Origin: an uncultured Ruminococcus sp.
GTDB lineage: Bacteria > Bacillota > Clostridia > Oscillospirales > Ruminococcaceae
Direction of reading: 5' to 3'
DNA length: 13,498 nucleotides
Assembly (NCBI GenBank): GCA_937901485.1
Contig: CALGTT010000496.1
Span: 1-13,498 of the forward strand
In this document: in pieces, positions 6,021 through 13,498 of the stretch
How positions within the stretch are numbered: the first letter of the stretch is position 1
Layout: each line of letters opens with the position of its first letter
The notes under the pieces: generated by a model
The model's input: only the letters and a program-made list of their open reading frames with translations
Databases searched by the model: none
Told to the model about the DNA's origin: nothing
Made by a program: the position numbers and the translations under genes

Positions 6021-6809
6021 ATGAAACATCGCATGATTCTGGCAGGGATTCTCTCTATGGCAATGGTACTGACCGGCTGTGGTCAGGCAGCAGACACTTC
6101 TTCTACAGAAGAAAACGCAGCAGCCACCACCGCACCCGCTGCAACAGAAGCACCGACCGAGGAAGAAACAGAAGCAGAAACAGAAGCGGAGACTGCGGCG
6201 GAAACAGAAGCAGCGACCGAGGAAGAAACGGAAGCAGAATCTGAGGAAGAATTCGAGGAAGAGGAAACACCTTCCGAACAACCCGCAAGTGCTGAGGAGC
6301 TGGCAGAGGTACAGGCAGCGATCGACGGCTACCGCAAGGCTCTGGAAGAAGAAAACTACGCAGATCTCGTGAAATATTATGACATCAATGTGATGTACTA
6401 CATGACCACCGGCAAGCTGGCAAGCGATGAGGAGCTGAGTGCAGAGCTGGAGCGTCAGGTCGCTGACGGTGAGCTGGCGGCTGGTGAATCCGCTGTACAG
6501 GGCGAATTCGGCGCACCGGTGTGCTACAATTCCCAGGCAAAGGAATACAACGATTTTCTGGCAAGTGACATCTTCTCGGAGGGCGGCTTCGAGGATGAAA
6601 ACGGCAACACCTTTGAGGTAAATATGGCAGAGAACTTCACCATTGACGGTGTGTATATGTTCGAGTATTCCGCTGCCGGCGATCAGGAAGGCATGAGCTT
6701 TGACGTTTCCATGGATATGGCTGTACTGCGCATCAACGGCGAGTGGAAGGTGGATACAGGACTCACAATGACCATGGCACTCGCAACGATGTTTGAGGGT
6801 ATGGAATAA
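6021..6809 (+). CDS. Lipoprotein with Glu/Thr/Ala-rich linker and unknown C-terminal domain
   Basis: The protein has 262 residues and is predicted to be anchored to the outer face of the membrane. The signal peptide ends in the lipobox VLTGC with the lipidated residue at Cys20. Residues about 25-95 are a low-complexity, highly acidic linker built from TEAETEA, TEEE and EEEFEEEE runs, likely an extended spacer crossing the cell wall. The C-terminal domain (about residue 95 to the end) starts with an amphipathic helix, ELAEVQAAIDGYRKALEEEN, followed by beta-rich sequence ending in INGEWKVDTG. That is the general look of small NTF2-like lipoprotein domains, but I cannot assign a family. ATG 6021 is chosen from AGAGG nine bases upstream and the clear signal peptide; the frame is open further up, but that would be upstream of the promoter's start site. 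It appears to be transcribed alone, with a terminator-like hairpin 90 bases downstream. Confidence 0.9.
   Translation: MKHRMILAGILSMAMVLTGCGQAADTSSTEENAAATTAPAATEAPTEEETEAETEAETAAETEAATEEETEAESEEEFEEEETPSEQPASAEELAEVQAAIDGYRKALEEENYADLVKYYDINVMYYMTTGKLASDEELSAELERQVADGELAAGESAVQGEFGAPVCYNSQAKEYNDFLASDIFSEGGFEDENGNTFEVNMAENFTIDGVYMFEYSAAGDQEGMSFDVSMDMAVLRINGEWKVDTGLTMTMALATMFEGME
6141..6239 (+). repeat. Imperfect 60-base tandem duplication in the lipoprotein linker
   Basis: Bases 6141-6179 recur at 6201-6239 with three mismatches, giving a 60-base period. The unit is made of GAAACAGAAGC-type codon repeats encoding the Glu/Thr/Ala linker. Such purine-rich in-frame repeats tend to change length by slippage or recombination without breaking the gene. 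Confidence 0.7.
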
Positions 6810-6899
6810 TTCGCAAACTGCACAAAAAGCAAATATGCGGATTGTGCATTCCTACAAAGTTTATCATAAGCTGTCAGGTTTTCCTCCTGTCATGTGTAT

Positions 6900-6945
6900 T
6901 AAGGGCAAAGAGCTTTTCAGGCTCATTGCCCTTATCGCTTTTTCG
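6900..6945 (+). terminator. First terminator-like hairpin behind the lipoprotein gene
   Basis: The stem TAAGGGCAA (6900-6908) pairs with TTGCCCTTA (6926-6934). An inner GAGC/GCTC stem (6910-6913, 6921-6924) lies across one A-A mismatch, with a seven-base loop. A TTTTT run follows at 6939-6943. This is a convincing intrinsic terminator for the gene ending at 6809, though the T-run is offset by a few bases. It is almost identical to the hairpin at 6997. Confidence 0.7.
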
Positions 6946-6996
6946 TGGGTAAACATTGCAATGATCGCCCCCGAATCCCGCTTTTCGATGAAGAAC

Positions 6997-7035
6997 AAGG
7001 GCAAAGAGCTTTTTCAGGCTCATTGCCTTAATTTT
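6997..7035 (+). promoter_or_regulatory. Second copy of the hairpin, directly before the lipoprotein array
   Basis: Bases 6997-7029 repeat the 33-base hairpin at 6901-6933, with one extra T in the loop and one C missing in the 3' arm. It is followed by TTAATTTTA and then AGGAGG at 7042-7047. Only about 20 bases separate it from the start codon at 7056, which leaves no room for a promoter. Transcripts of the array must therefore pass through this hairpin, which makes it a candidate attenuator, processing site or translation-control structure. Confidence 0.55.
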
Positions 7036-7055
7036 ATATACAGGAGGAAATCATT

Positions 7056-9338
7056 ATGAAAAAGAGAATGACTGCAATGCTTCTGACCGCCGCAATGGCA
7101 ATGACCACGATCACAGGCTGCGGATTCCAGAGGGAAACCGACGGCGCAACGCTCGAAATCAACATGGACAATTCGTGGCGCAGTACCCAGCTGACAAAAG
7201 TCAAGAGCGGCTACAGCCCCATCCATGCGTGGGGAAACTGTATGCTTCTGTCGAGATCCGACACCCAGAGAACGCATCAGGATCGCTTCCAGTTTATCAA
7301 CACCGAAACCGGAGAATCCGTGGAATTCAAGTCGAAAGCCGCCGAAGAACGCTCCGCGGCAAGCAATTTTGTCGGATGCAATACGGTGATCGAATATGAT
7401 GACGGCACGGTGGGGCTTGTTATGTACGAAGCAAACTACCGTGAGGGGACGTATGTCCGCTACTGCATTGAGGTCTATGATGAACATATGAACTACCTGC
7501 GCACGGAGGAGATCCCCGAGGAATTTCACCGGAACACCTATATCAACTGCTGGGCGGACAATCAGGGCAACTGGTATGTTGAAAGCGGCAGCACCCTGAC
7601 AACCTACAACAGCAAGTACGAGAAATACGGCAATATTCCGCTGCCGAAAGGCTGTGAGGGTATTCGGGAGATGGCAAGAGGCAAAGAGGATGGCACGATG
7701 TATGCGAGCATTGTGAAAAACGACAAAAGCGGCGGTGAGTATTACGAGATCTATGAGATCAACGGCAAGGAACGCACCATCGAAAGCACGGGCGTGTTCA
7801 ATGATCTGGACTATATTGAAAAATACATCAGCCATGACCATATACAGTCGTACCTTGTTGGCGATTTTGTCGGCGGCGGTAATGGCTATGATTTCTGCTG
7901 GGTAAATTCGGATGGGCTTTACGGCTACAAGGACGGCGAGGAAAGCATGGTTATCAGCTGGGTCAATTCAGATTTCCCCGTGGGCGAGGTGTCCGAAGCC
8001 TACTTCATGGACAATGGCTCCGTGGTCGCATTGACGGGCAGGATCGCATCGCACCAGTACTACCTCTGCACACCCCGTACAGAGGAGGAGATCGGGAACA
8101 CGGAGCTGATCAGCCTGTCCACACTGGGACTGCTCGCCCCAATGGAAACCGCTGTGATCGACTACAACAAGGCGGAAAACGGCTACCGCATCGTGGTGGT
8201 GGATTACAACCAGTACAATACTGATGAGGACGATACGCTGGGCAAGCAGAAATTACAGGAGGACATGCTCGACGGCATTGTAGCGGATATGGTCTGCACG
8301 GATGGTATGCACTTCGAAAACCTTGCAAACAAGGGTATTTTCGCCGACTGGTATGATCTGATGGATGCGGATGAATCTTTCAATCGTGCGGATTACCTCC
8401 AGAATTTCTTCCACGCCTACGAATACGATGACAAACTCCAGCGTCTGGGTGTGCAGTACTCTGTGTATACCGCAATGGCGAAAACGGAATTTGCCGGAGA
8501 ACAGGAAGGACCGGATCTGGCGGCATATTCCGATCTCATGAGCAGCATTCCGGCAGGGATGGATTTCTATGTTTTCTATAACCGCGAGATGTTCATGGAG
8601 CGGTATTTCCAGAATTACATGAATGCCTTTGTCGATGCAAAGACTGCGCAGTGCTATTTCGACAGTCCGACATTCACACGGCTTCTGGGTATGATCGGCA
8701 CACTGCCGACATGGGAGGAGCTGGGACAGATGGACGAATCCGATCAGGCAAACCGGATGCCGAGTTATTTTGAAAGTCACCTTGCGTTTCAGGAAGACCG
8801 GGCATTCCTACAGGATGCGGTATTCTACCAGCCGATCAAATTCCGCGCAATGAACCGCCTGACGTTCCACGATGAGCCGGTCACGATGGTGGGCATTCCG
8901 ATGGATTATGACGAGGGCAACGGCGGCTTGTTCCGTGCGGATTTCACCGTGTCCGTCAATGCCCAGTCGCAGCAGCAGACAGCGATCTGGGATTTCATGA
9001 AGCATCTGCTGGAGGAGGACTACCAGAACAAGCTGAACGATTCGTTCCCCGTGCTGAAAAGCGCACTGGAGGTCGAGTATGATGAAGCGATGCACATGGT
9101 CTCTGCAAGGGACTGGTTCGGTTTGTCGGAAGTACCGATCGGCGAGTCGAACGAGGAAGAAATGGGCAGACTGCGCACCTATCTGGAGGGCATTCAGACG
9201 GCGTTCTATTATGATGAAACCGTGTACAGTATTATGATGGAGGAGATCGAAAAATACTTTGCAGGGGACTGCACCGCAGAGGAATGCGGCAGGATGATCC
9301 AGTCGAGAGTATCTATTTATTTGAGCGAACAGTCATAA
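7056..9338 (+). CDS. Long lipoprotein: propeller-like region plus solute-binding-protein-like domain (array gene 1)
   Basis: The protein has 760 residues, with a signal peptide ending in lipobox ITGC (Cys22), so it should sit on the outer membrane face. Residues about 30-345 contain repeated beta-type blocks of the kind seen in propellers, such as ADNQGNWYVESGSTLTTYN and WVNSDGLYGYKDGEES. From about residue 350 the sequence is related to the shorter array proteins: YNKAENGYRIVVVDYNQYN, then MLDGIVADMVC, then NKGIFADWYDLMD, ending with EEIEKYFAGDCTAEE and IQSRVSIYLSEQS. That second half has the layout of family 1 (sugar-type) extracellular solute-binding proteins, whose C-terminus often reads FAGxxTAEE. 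ATG 7056 follows AGGAGG by eight bases. The next gene is 15 bases downstream. Possible roles are binding a polysaccharide fragment, peptide or signal; no permease or ATPase is visible, so transport is unproven. Confidence 0.9.
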   Translation: MKKRMTAMLLTAAMAMTTITGCGFQRETDGATLEINMDNSWRSTQLTKVKSGYSPIHAWGNCMLLSRSDTQRTHQDRFQFINTETGESVEFKSKAAEERSAASNFVGCNTVIEYDDGTVGLVMYEANYREGTYVRYCIEVYDEHMNYLRTEEIPEEFHRNTYINCWADNQGNWYVESGSTLTTYNSKYEKYGNIPLPKGCEGIREMARGKEDGTMYASIVKNDKSGGEYYEIYEINGKERTIESTGVFNDLDYIEKYISHDHIQSYLVGDFVGGGNGYDFCWVNSDGLYGYKDGEESMVISWVNSDFPVGEVSEAYFMDNGSVVALTGRIASHQYYLCTPRTEEEIGNTELISLSTLGLLAPMETAVIDYNKAENGYRIVVVDYNQYNTDEDDTLGKQKLQEDMLDGIVADMVCTDGMHFENLANKGIFADWYDLMDADESFNRADYLQNFFHAYEYDDKLQRLGVQYSVYTAMAKTEFAGEQEGPDLAAYSDLMSSIPAGMDFYVFYNREMFMERYFQNYMNAFVDAKTAQCYFDSPTFTRLLGMIGTLPTWEELGQMDESDQANRMPSYFESHLAFQEDRAFLQDAVFYQPIKFRAMNRLTFHDEPVTMVGIPMDYDEGNGGLFRADFTVSVNAQSQQQTAIWDFMKHLLEEDYQNKLNDSFPVLKSALEVEYDEAMHMVSARDWFGLSEVPIGESNEEEMGRLRTYLEGIQTAFYYDETVYSIMMEEIEKYFAGDCTAEECGRMIQSRVSIYLSEQS

Positions 9339-9353
9339 ACAGGAGGTATTCTA

Positions 9354-10763
9354 ATGAAATTCACCAAAGCATTCGCCGTTGTAATTTCCGCCATGTTCCT
9401 TTTCACCGGATGCGGAAATCATCCTGCGGAAAGCACCGCCCCGATGGAATCACAGGTTGAGGGAACAAACGTGACGGAATCCGATGAACCGATTGTCATC
9501 CGCCTTGCCGTCAACAAATATATGGGCTACGAGGTGGACAAAGCCATTAAGGAATTCAATGCACTCGACAATGGCTACGAAATCGACAAACTCATCTACG
9601 ACCATGAAAATGTCTACAATTCCGGCAATGCCATCCGGTCTGCGGACATGAAACTGCAAATGGATATTATGAACGGTGATGTGGTGGATATGGTGGCGGA
9701 CTGTGCTTTCGAGGAGATCAGCCGTTATGAGATTCTCACGGAAAAGGGTGCATTTGCTGATCTGAATCCGTTTCTGGATGGAGATACAGGAACTGAACGT
9801 TCAGAACTTAACGCCCACATTTTAGAACTTCACGAAACGAATGGAAAGCTTTTCCAGATGCCCATGTATTTCAATATTGAAACGGTAATGGGACTTCGAG
9901 AAGATGTTGGTACAAAGGAAAACTGGACGTTTGACGAGATGCTCACACACTGGGAGGCAATGCCGGAGGGTGCTGTCTTCTCCAGTAATAATACAAAGGA
10001 CTATGTATATATGGCTTTGATCCGTGGTAATTTGAGCGCATTTGTAGATTATGAAAATGTGATATGTTCCTTTGATTCACCGGAGTTTATCAGAATGCTG
10101 GAATTCTGCAATAGCTTTCCAGCAACCCCCGATGCCTATCTGGGTTATAATCCGGAGAGTATGCCAATTTTTCTGACAGAATGTACTTTTATGGGCTTTT
10201 ACGATTATCATTATAAACTCAATTCCCATTACTTTCAGCTTCCGCAAATTAATTACACATTTGTCGGGTATCCATCTGAGGACGGTACAGGTTCATTTAT
10301 AGATACTGTTGGACAGCGGTATAGCATATGTGCAACTGCATCTCCTGAAGTACAGACGGGTGCTTGGGAATTTATCAGTTATATGCTGTCTGAGGATTTC
10401 CAGTACAATCGTGATGAATTATATAAAGAATCCAGCGGTGAAGCCTATCCCGATCGAGGATTTCCAATGAATGCTTCTGTTTTTGAACGAAAAGCAAATG
10501 AGCTATTGATTCATGAGGGAGAACCAAATTTTATTAGCGAGGGGGATGGTGAACATGACATCGGCTATCTTACACAGGTAGAATATGACCGTCTTGTGAC
10601 ATTCATAGACAGTCTCTCCCGCATGAATTCCCATGTTGACCGTACCACATGGAATATCATCGAGGAGGAAATCGGCGGTTTGTTCGCCGGAGAACGTACC
10701 GCCGAAGAAGTGGCAGAATCCATTCAGGCACGAGTGGAAATTCTCATCAGCGAACGCGCTTAA
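9354..10763 (+). CDS. Solute-binding-protein-like lipoprotein (array gene 2)
   Basis: The protein has 469 residues with lipobox LFTGC (Cys20), followed by a short Ser/Thr/Glu linker GNHPAESTAP and then the binding-protein-like domain from about residue 45. It lacks the propeller-like region of genes 1 and 4. Shared landmarks are EFNALDNGYEIDKLIYD, ILTEKGAFADLNPFLDGD, CSFDSPEFIRMLEFCNSF and the C-terminal EEIGGLFAGERTAEE. AGGAGGT at 9341-9347 is well placed. The middle of the gene (about 9780-10620) is clearly richer in A and T than its ends and its neighbours: by hand count, line 10201-10260 is 30% GC against 52% at 9481-9540 and 55% at 10681-10740. This suggests a mosaic history. The ligand is unknown. 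Confidence 0.92.
   Translation: MKFTKAFAVVISAMFLFTGCGNHPAESTAPMESQVEGTNVTESDEPIVIRLAVNKYMGYEVDKAIKEFNALDNGYEIDKLIYDHENVYNSGNAIRSADMKLQMDIMNGDVVDMVADCAFEEISRYEILTEKGAFADLNPFLDGDTGTERSELNAHILELHETNGKLFQMPMYFNIETVMGLREDVGTKENWTFDEMLTHWEAMPEGAVFSSNNTKDYVYMALIRGNLSAFVDYENVICSFDSPEFIRMLEFCNSFPATPDAYLGYNPESMPIFLTECTFMGFYDYHYKLNSHYFQLPQINYTFVGYPSEDGTGSFIDTVGQRYSICATASPEVQTGAWEFISYMLSEDFQYNRDELYKESSGEAYPDRGFPMNASVFERKANELLIHEGEPNFISEGDGEHDIGYLTQVEYDRLVTFIDSLSRMNSHVDRTTWNIIEEEIGGLFAGERTAEEVAESIQARVEILISERA
9404..9445 (+). repeat. Leader segment shared with array gene 3, copy 1
   Basis: This 42-base stretch, from the lipobox through the linker, matches 10827-10868 in the next gene at 38 of 42 positions, including many synonymous sites. 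It shows that the two genes share a recent common origin or have exchanged their 5' ends. Confidence 0.8.
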
Positions 10764-10776
10764 AGGAGGAAAATTT

Positions 10777-12150
10777 ATGAAAATGAAAAAGCTATCCGCT
10801 CTTGCATTCTCCGCCCTGCTCCTCTGCACCGGATGCGGAAATCACCCCACAGAAAGCACCGCCCCGATCGTATCCCAGCAGGAAAGCACAGCGGAAGAAA
10901 ATGAATCCCCGAAAGAGGATATCATCATTAAAATGGCAGTGAATTTGGGGCTGAATCCCGAGGTCAACGCCGCTGTGCGTGAATTTAACAAAGCGGAGAA
11001 CGGCTATCACATTGAATTTGTAAGCTACAGCGAGTATGTTGACGCATCCAGCTATGACGAGGGCGGCGGACTTCTGCCCGGCGGATTGGCAAAGGCAGAT
11101 TTTGAATTGCAGATGGACATTCTCAAAGGGGATACCGTGCATATCGTTCCCGACGTGGCATTCGGAGATGAGGGGACATTTGATATTCTCACCGAAAAGG
11201 GTGCATTCATTGACCTGTATCCCTTTCTGGATGGGGATGCGGAAATCAACCGTGATACGCTTGACACCCACATTCTGGAACTTTCCGAAACGGATGGGAA
11301 ACTCTGCTGTCTGCCGACATTCTATTACATTGAGGGAATGATCGGAGAGACGGCGTATGTCGGAGAAAAAGAGGGCTGGACATTTGCAGAACTGAAAGAA
11401 CGCTGGGAAGCGATGCCCGATGATGCAACGTTCAATTATCAGATGACCAAATACGGTGTCTATTGGGAGATACTGCGCGATAATCTGGGTGCATTTCTGG
11501 ATTATGAAAACGGTACATGTTCGTTCGATTCACCGGAATTTGTGGAAATGCTGGAATTTTGCAATTCGTTTGATGTTATTTATGAAAAATCCCAACCGGA
11601 CGGAAGAATCCCCAATTTTGTAAGGTCGATGATGGTGGATTGTTTCAATTCTTTTCATTATATCCTCGGCGGCGATGAGGGGAAAGAATACACCCTCGTT
11701 GGTTACCCGACCAATGAGGGAAACGGTGCATTCCTTCATCCGGTCAATCGCTATGCTATCTGTGCGGACACGCCGCGGGAGGTGCAGGAGGGTGCATGGG
11801 CATTTCTCCGGATGCTGGCAGACGAGGATTTCTGCTGTGATCTGTCAAACGCCTACAACAATCTTGTGGGCTTCCCCGTGAACCGTGCCGCATTTGAACG
11901 CCTTGCACAGGAGGAGCTCAACCGTCCGGAGGAGGAACAGTATTCCTACGGCAATATGACACAGGCAGAATATGAACGGCTCTGCGCCTATATTCAGAGC
12001 ATTGACGGGATAAATGACAATATTGACGATGCGCTCAAAACCATTGTCAATGAGGAGATCGACCTGCTGTTCAACGGTGAATGCACCGCACAGCAGTGCG
12101 CAGATATGATCCAGTCGAGGGCTTCGCTGTACATCAGCGAAAAGTCATAA
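10777..12150 (+). CDS. Solute-binding-protein-like lipoprotein (array gene 3)
   Basis: The protein has 457 residues, with a signal peptide and lipobox CTGC (Cys20) and the same GNHPTESTAP linker as gene 2. The binding domain shows EFNKAENGYHIEFVSYSEY, ILTEKGAFIDLYPFLDGD, CSFDSPEFVEMLEFCNSF and the C-terminal EEIDLLFNGECTAQQ and MIQSRASLYISEKS. The FNKAENGY block and the C-terminus are also close to gene 1, which ties the long and short architectures into one family. ATG 10777 is chosen because AAAGGAGG is just upstream; an open frame from 10633 would begin inside gene 2. It starts 13 bases after gene 2 and gene 4 starts 13 bases after it. It is expected to be surface-anchored; ligand unknown. 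Confidence 0.93.
   Translation: MKMKKLSALAFSALLLCTGCGNHPTESTAPIVSQQESTAEENESPKEDIIIKMAVNLGLNPEVNAAVREFNKAENGYHIEFVSYSEYVDASSYDEGGGLLPGGLAKADFELQMDILKGDTVHIVPDVAFGDEGTFDILTEKGAFIDLYPFLDGDAEINRDTLDTHILELSETDGKLCCLPTFYYIEGMIGETAYVGEKEGWTFAELKERWEAMPDDATFNYQMTKYGVYWEILRDNLGAFLDYENGTCSFDSPEFVEMLEFCNSFDVIYEKSQPDGRIPNFVRSMMVDCFNSFHYILGGDEGKEYTLVGYPTNEGNGAFLHPVNRYAICADTPREVQEGAWAFLRMLADEDFCCDLSNAYNNLVGFPVNRAAFERLAQEELNRPEEEQYSYGNMTQAEYERLCAYIQSIDGINDNIDDALKTIVNEEIDLLFNGECTAQQCADMIQSRASLYISEKS
10827..10868 (+). repeat. Leader segment shared with array gene 2, copy 2
   Basis: This is the second copy of the 42-base segment at 9404-9445 (38 of 42 identical). It encodes the end of the lipobox and the first linker residues. 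Confidence 0.8.
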
Positions 12151-12163
12151 GGAGGAATGTTCT

Positions 12164-13498
12164 ATGAAAACCAAAAAACTTCTCGCATTCACATCCGCCC
12201 TTACCATCCTGCTGACCACCCTCACCGCCTGCGGAGGATTGCAGAAAGAACTTGACGGCGCAACACTGGAGATCGACCTGTCCAATTCCTACCGCTCCGA
12301 GCAGATTCTGGAGGATGAAGATGTGACCATCCAGATGTCCTCCGGCAATACGATCGTCTATCAGCAGTACGAGGCTTCTGCAAGAGAAAGCAATATCTTC
12401 CGGTATGATCTGGAAACGGGGGAAAAACAGGAATTTGCTGTTCCGTTCGAGAAGAATGCCGAAAGCGGCAGGGCTGTGAGCCTTGGCACGATCGAGCCTT
12501 ACGGTGACGGCGGCTATGCGGTTCTGTTCAACAAGCACAGCACTTCTTTGAATTATTCCGGCGATACCGATGTCGAGCATACGGTCGAATACTATGACAA
12601 GGATCTGAATCTCGTGGAAACTGTCGCCATACCAGAGGGATTTTCGCAGGATACCCCCGTCTGGTCGGAACGCATCTGCACGGACGCAGACGGCAACTGG
12701 TATGTCTTTTCCTATGAGAACCCCGATCAGGGCATGAACCCGAAGCTGGAAGCCTACAACAGCAAATTCCAGAAATACGGCACGATCTCCCTCCCGAACG
12801 GGAGCGAACTGCATAATCTGATCACCGGTGCGGACGGCAACGCCTATGCGGTTTTCCGTGTCGGTGAATACGGCTCATGGCTCCAGCCCGTGAAGCTCTC
12901 CGCCGAGGACAAGAGCTATGAGGAAATCGGCAGACCGCTGAACGGTTCGAGCATGGGCTTTGCCGTAGCGGGGGCAGGGGAGTATGATTTCTTTTATAGT
13001 GACAGCTACGCCATCTATGGCTGGAATGACGGCGAATCCACGGAGATCGTCAACTGGGTGAATTCCGATTTTGATGATGTCTATTATCTCTATCCCGTTC
13101 TCGATGACCAGTTTGTGGTGCATGTTTTACCGATGGGCAGCCGGATGGAAACATGGCTTCTCGAAAAGCGTACACAGGAGGAGATCGACAATACCCAGTG
13201 CATCAGCCTTGCCGTGCACAACCTCCCCGAAAGCCTGAAACAGGCGGTCATGGACTACAACCGCACAGCGGACGGATACCGTATCATGATCAAGGACTAC
13301 GGCATGTACAACAGCGACGAAAACGACTGGAAAGGCGGCATGGAGCAGTTCAAGCAGGATATGCTGGACGGCATTGTGGCAGATATCATCTGTGCCGATG
13401 AAATGCAGTTCGGCAGCCTTGCGAGCAAGGGACTGTTTGCGGACTGGTATGATTTCATGGAGGATGACAAGGACTTCCACAAGGACGATTACCTGACG
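12164..13498 (+). CDS. Long lipoprotein, propeller-like plus solute-binding-like domain (array gene 4, 3' end outside window)
   Basis: 445 residues are visible and the frame is open to the edge. The signal peptide ends in lipobox LTAC. The protein is a paralogue of array gene 1: both start with a DGATLEI block followed by NSxRSxQ, both have a propeller-like region with DADGNWYV and YNSKFQKYGTI-type repeats, and both switch near residue 345 to the binding domain, here DYNRTADGYRIMIKDY, QDMLDGIVADII and SKGLFADWYDFME. By comparison with gene 1 about 300 residues are missing beyond the window. GGAGGA directly after the stop of gene 3 provides the ribosome binding site. Whether further array members or an ABC permease follow cannot be seen. 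Confidence 0.9.
   Translation, partial: MKTKKLLAFTSALTILLTTLTACGGLQKELDGATLEIDLSNSYRSEQILEDEDVTIQMSSGNTIVYQQYEASARESNIFRYDLETGEKQEFAVPFEKNAESGRAVSLGTIEPYGDGGYAVLFNKHSTSLNYSGDTDVEHTVEYYDKDLNLVETVAIPEGFSQDTPVWSERICTDADGNWYVFSYENPDQGMNPKLEAYNSKFQKYGTISLPNGSELHNLITGADGNAYAVFRVGEYGSWLQPVKLSAEDKSYEEIGRPLNGSSMGFAVAGAGEYDFFYSDSYAIYGWNDGESTEIVNWVNSDFDDVYYLYPVLDDQFVVHVLPMGSRMETWLLEKRTQEEIDNTQCISLAVHNLPESLKQAVMDYNRTADGYRIMIKDYGMYNSDENDWKGGMEQFKQDMLDGIVADIICADEMQFGSLASKGLFADWYDFMEDDKDFHKDDYLT

Noticed and set aside
6141..6250. CRISPR-like repeats
   Set aside because: The periodicity is in-frame codon repetition in a Glu/Thr-rich linker, with no unique spacers between constant repeats.
6835..7059. Possible small protein or leader peptide overlapping the start of array gene 1 by ATGA
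   Set aside because: The ATGA overlap is tempting for translational coupling, but no ribosome binding site precedes any start. The two KGKELF blocks are just the translated hairpin repeat, and the hairpins explain the sequence better.

Overview
The window looks like a chromosomal segment from an anaerobic gut or rumen Clostridia bacterium close to Ruminococcus (Oscillospiraceae). The reasons are a secreted protein with a dockerin-type calcium-binding repeat, sigma-A promoters with textbook -35/-10 boxes, strong AGGAGG ribosome binding sites, roughly 50% GC, and several solute-binding lipoproteins typical of that group. The genus is inferred from gene style, not from any marker I could search.

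Left part, minus strand (1-2632): the 5' end of glyA (serine hydroxymethyltransferase, cut by the window edge), a small alarmone synthetase of the RelQ/YjbM type, and a secreted protein with one dockerin half-repeat and an unrecognised C-terminal domain. Between glyA and the alarmone synthetase lies a palindrome-rich intergenic element. A second copy of its core sits 4 kb away, just behind pnuC.

Middle, plus strand (2770-5861): an NAD-salvage operon. A strong promoter embedded in dyad symmetries drives nadR (NMN adenylyltransferase plus ribosylnicotinamide kinase), an unknown 181-residue protein, pnuC (nicotinamide riboside importer) and, after the repeat, a HAD-family phosphatase. PnuC brings nicotinamide riboside in; NadR phosphorylates it to NMN and adenylylates it to NAD. 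The unknown protein and the phosphatase are candidates for accessory roles.

Right part, plus strand (5938-13498): a monocistronic-looking lipoprotein with a Glu/Thr-rich linker, then a leader with two nearly identical terminator-like hairpins, then a tight operon of at least four related lipoproteins. They alternate in architecture. The first and fourth carry a long N-terminal beta-propeller-like region followed by a solute-binding-protein-like domain; the second and third carry only the latter. No permease or ATPase is visible in the window. The fourth gene runs off the right edge.

No gene-free stretch exceeds 300 bases. The longest (839-1118, 6810-7055 and 2621-2844) hold, respectively, the glyA promoter plus repeat element, the twin hairpins, and two divergent promoters. 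The best candidates for something undescribed are the alternating lipoprotein array with its hairpin leader, the dispersed palindromic element attached to gene ends, and the unknown gene inside the NAD-salvage operon.
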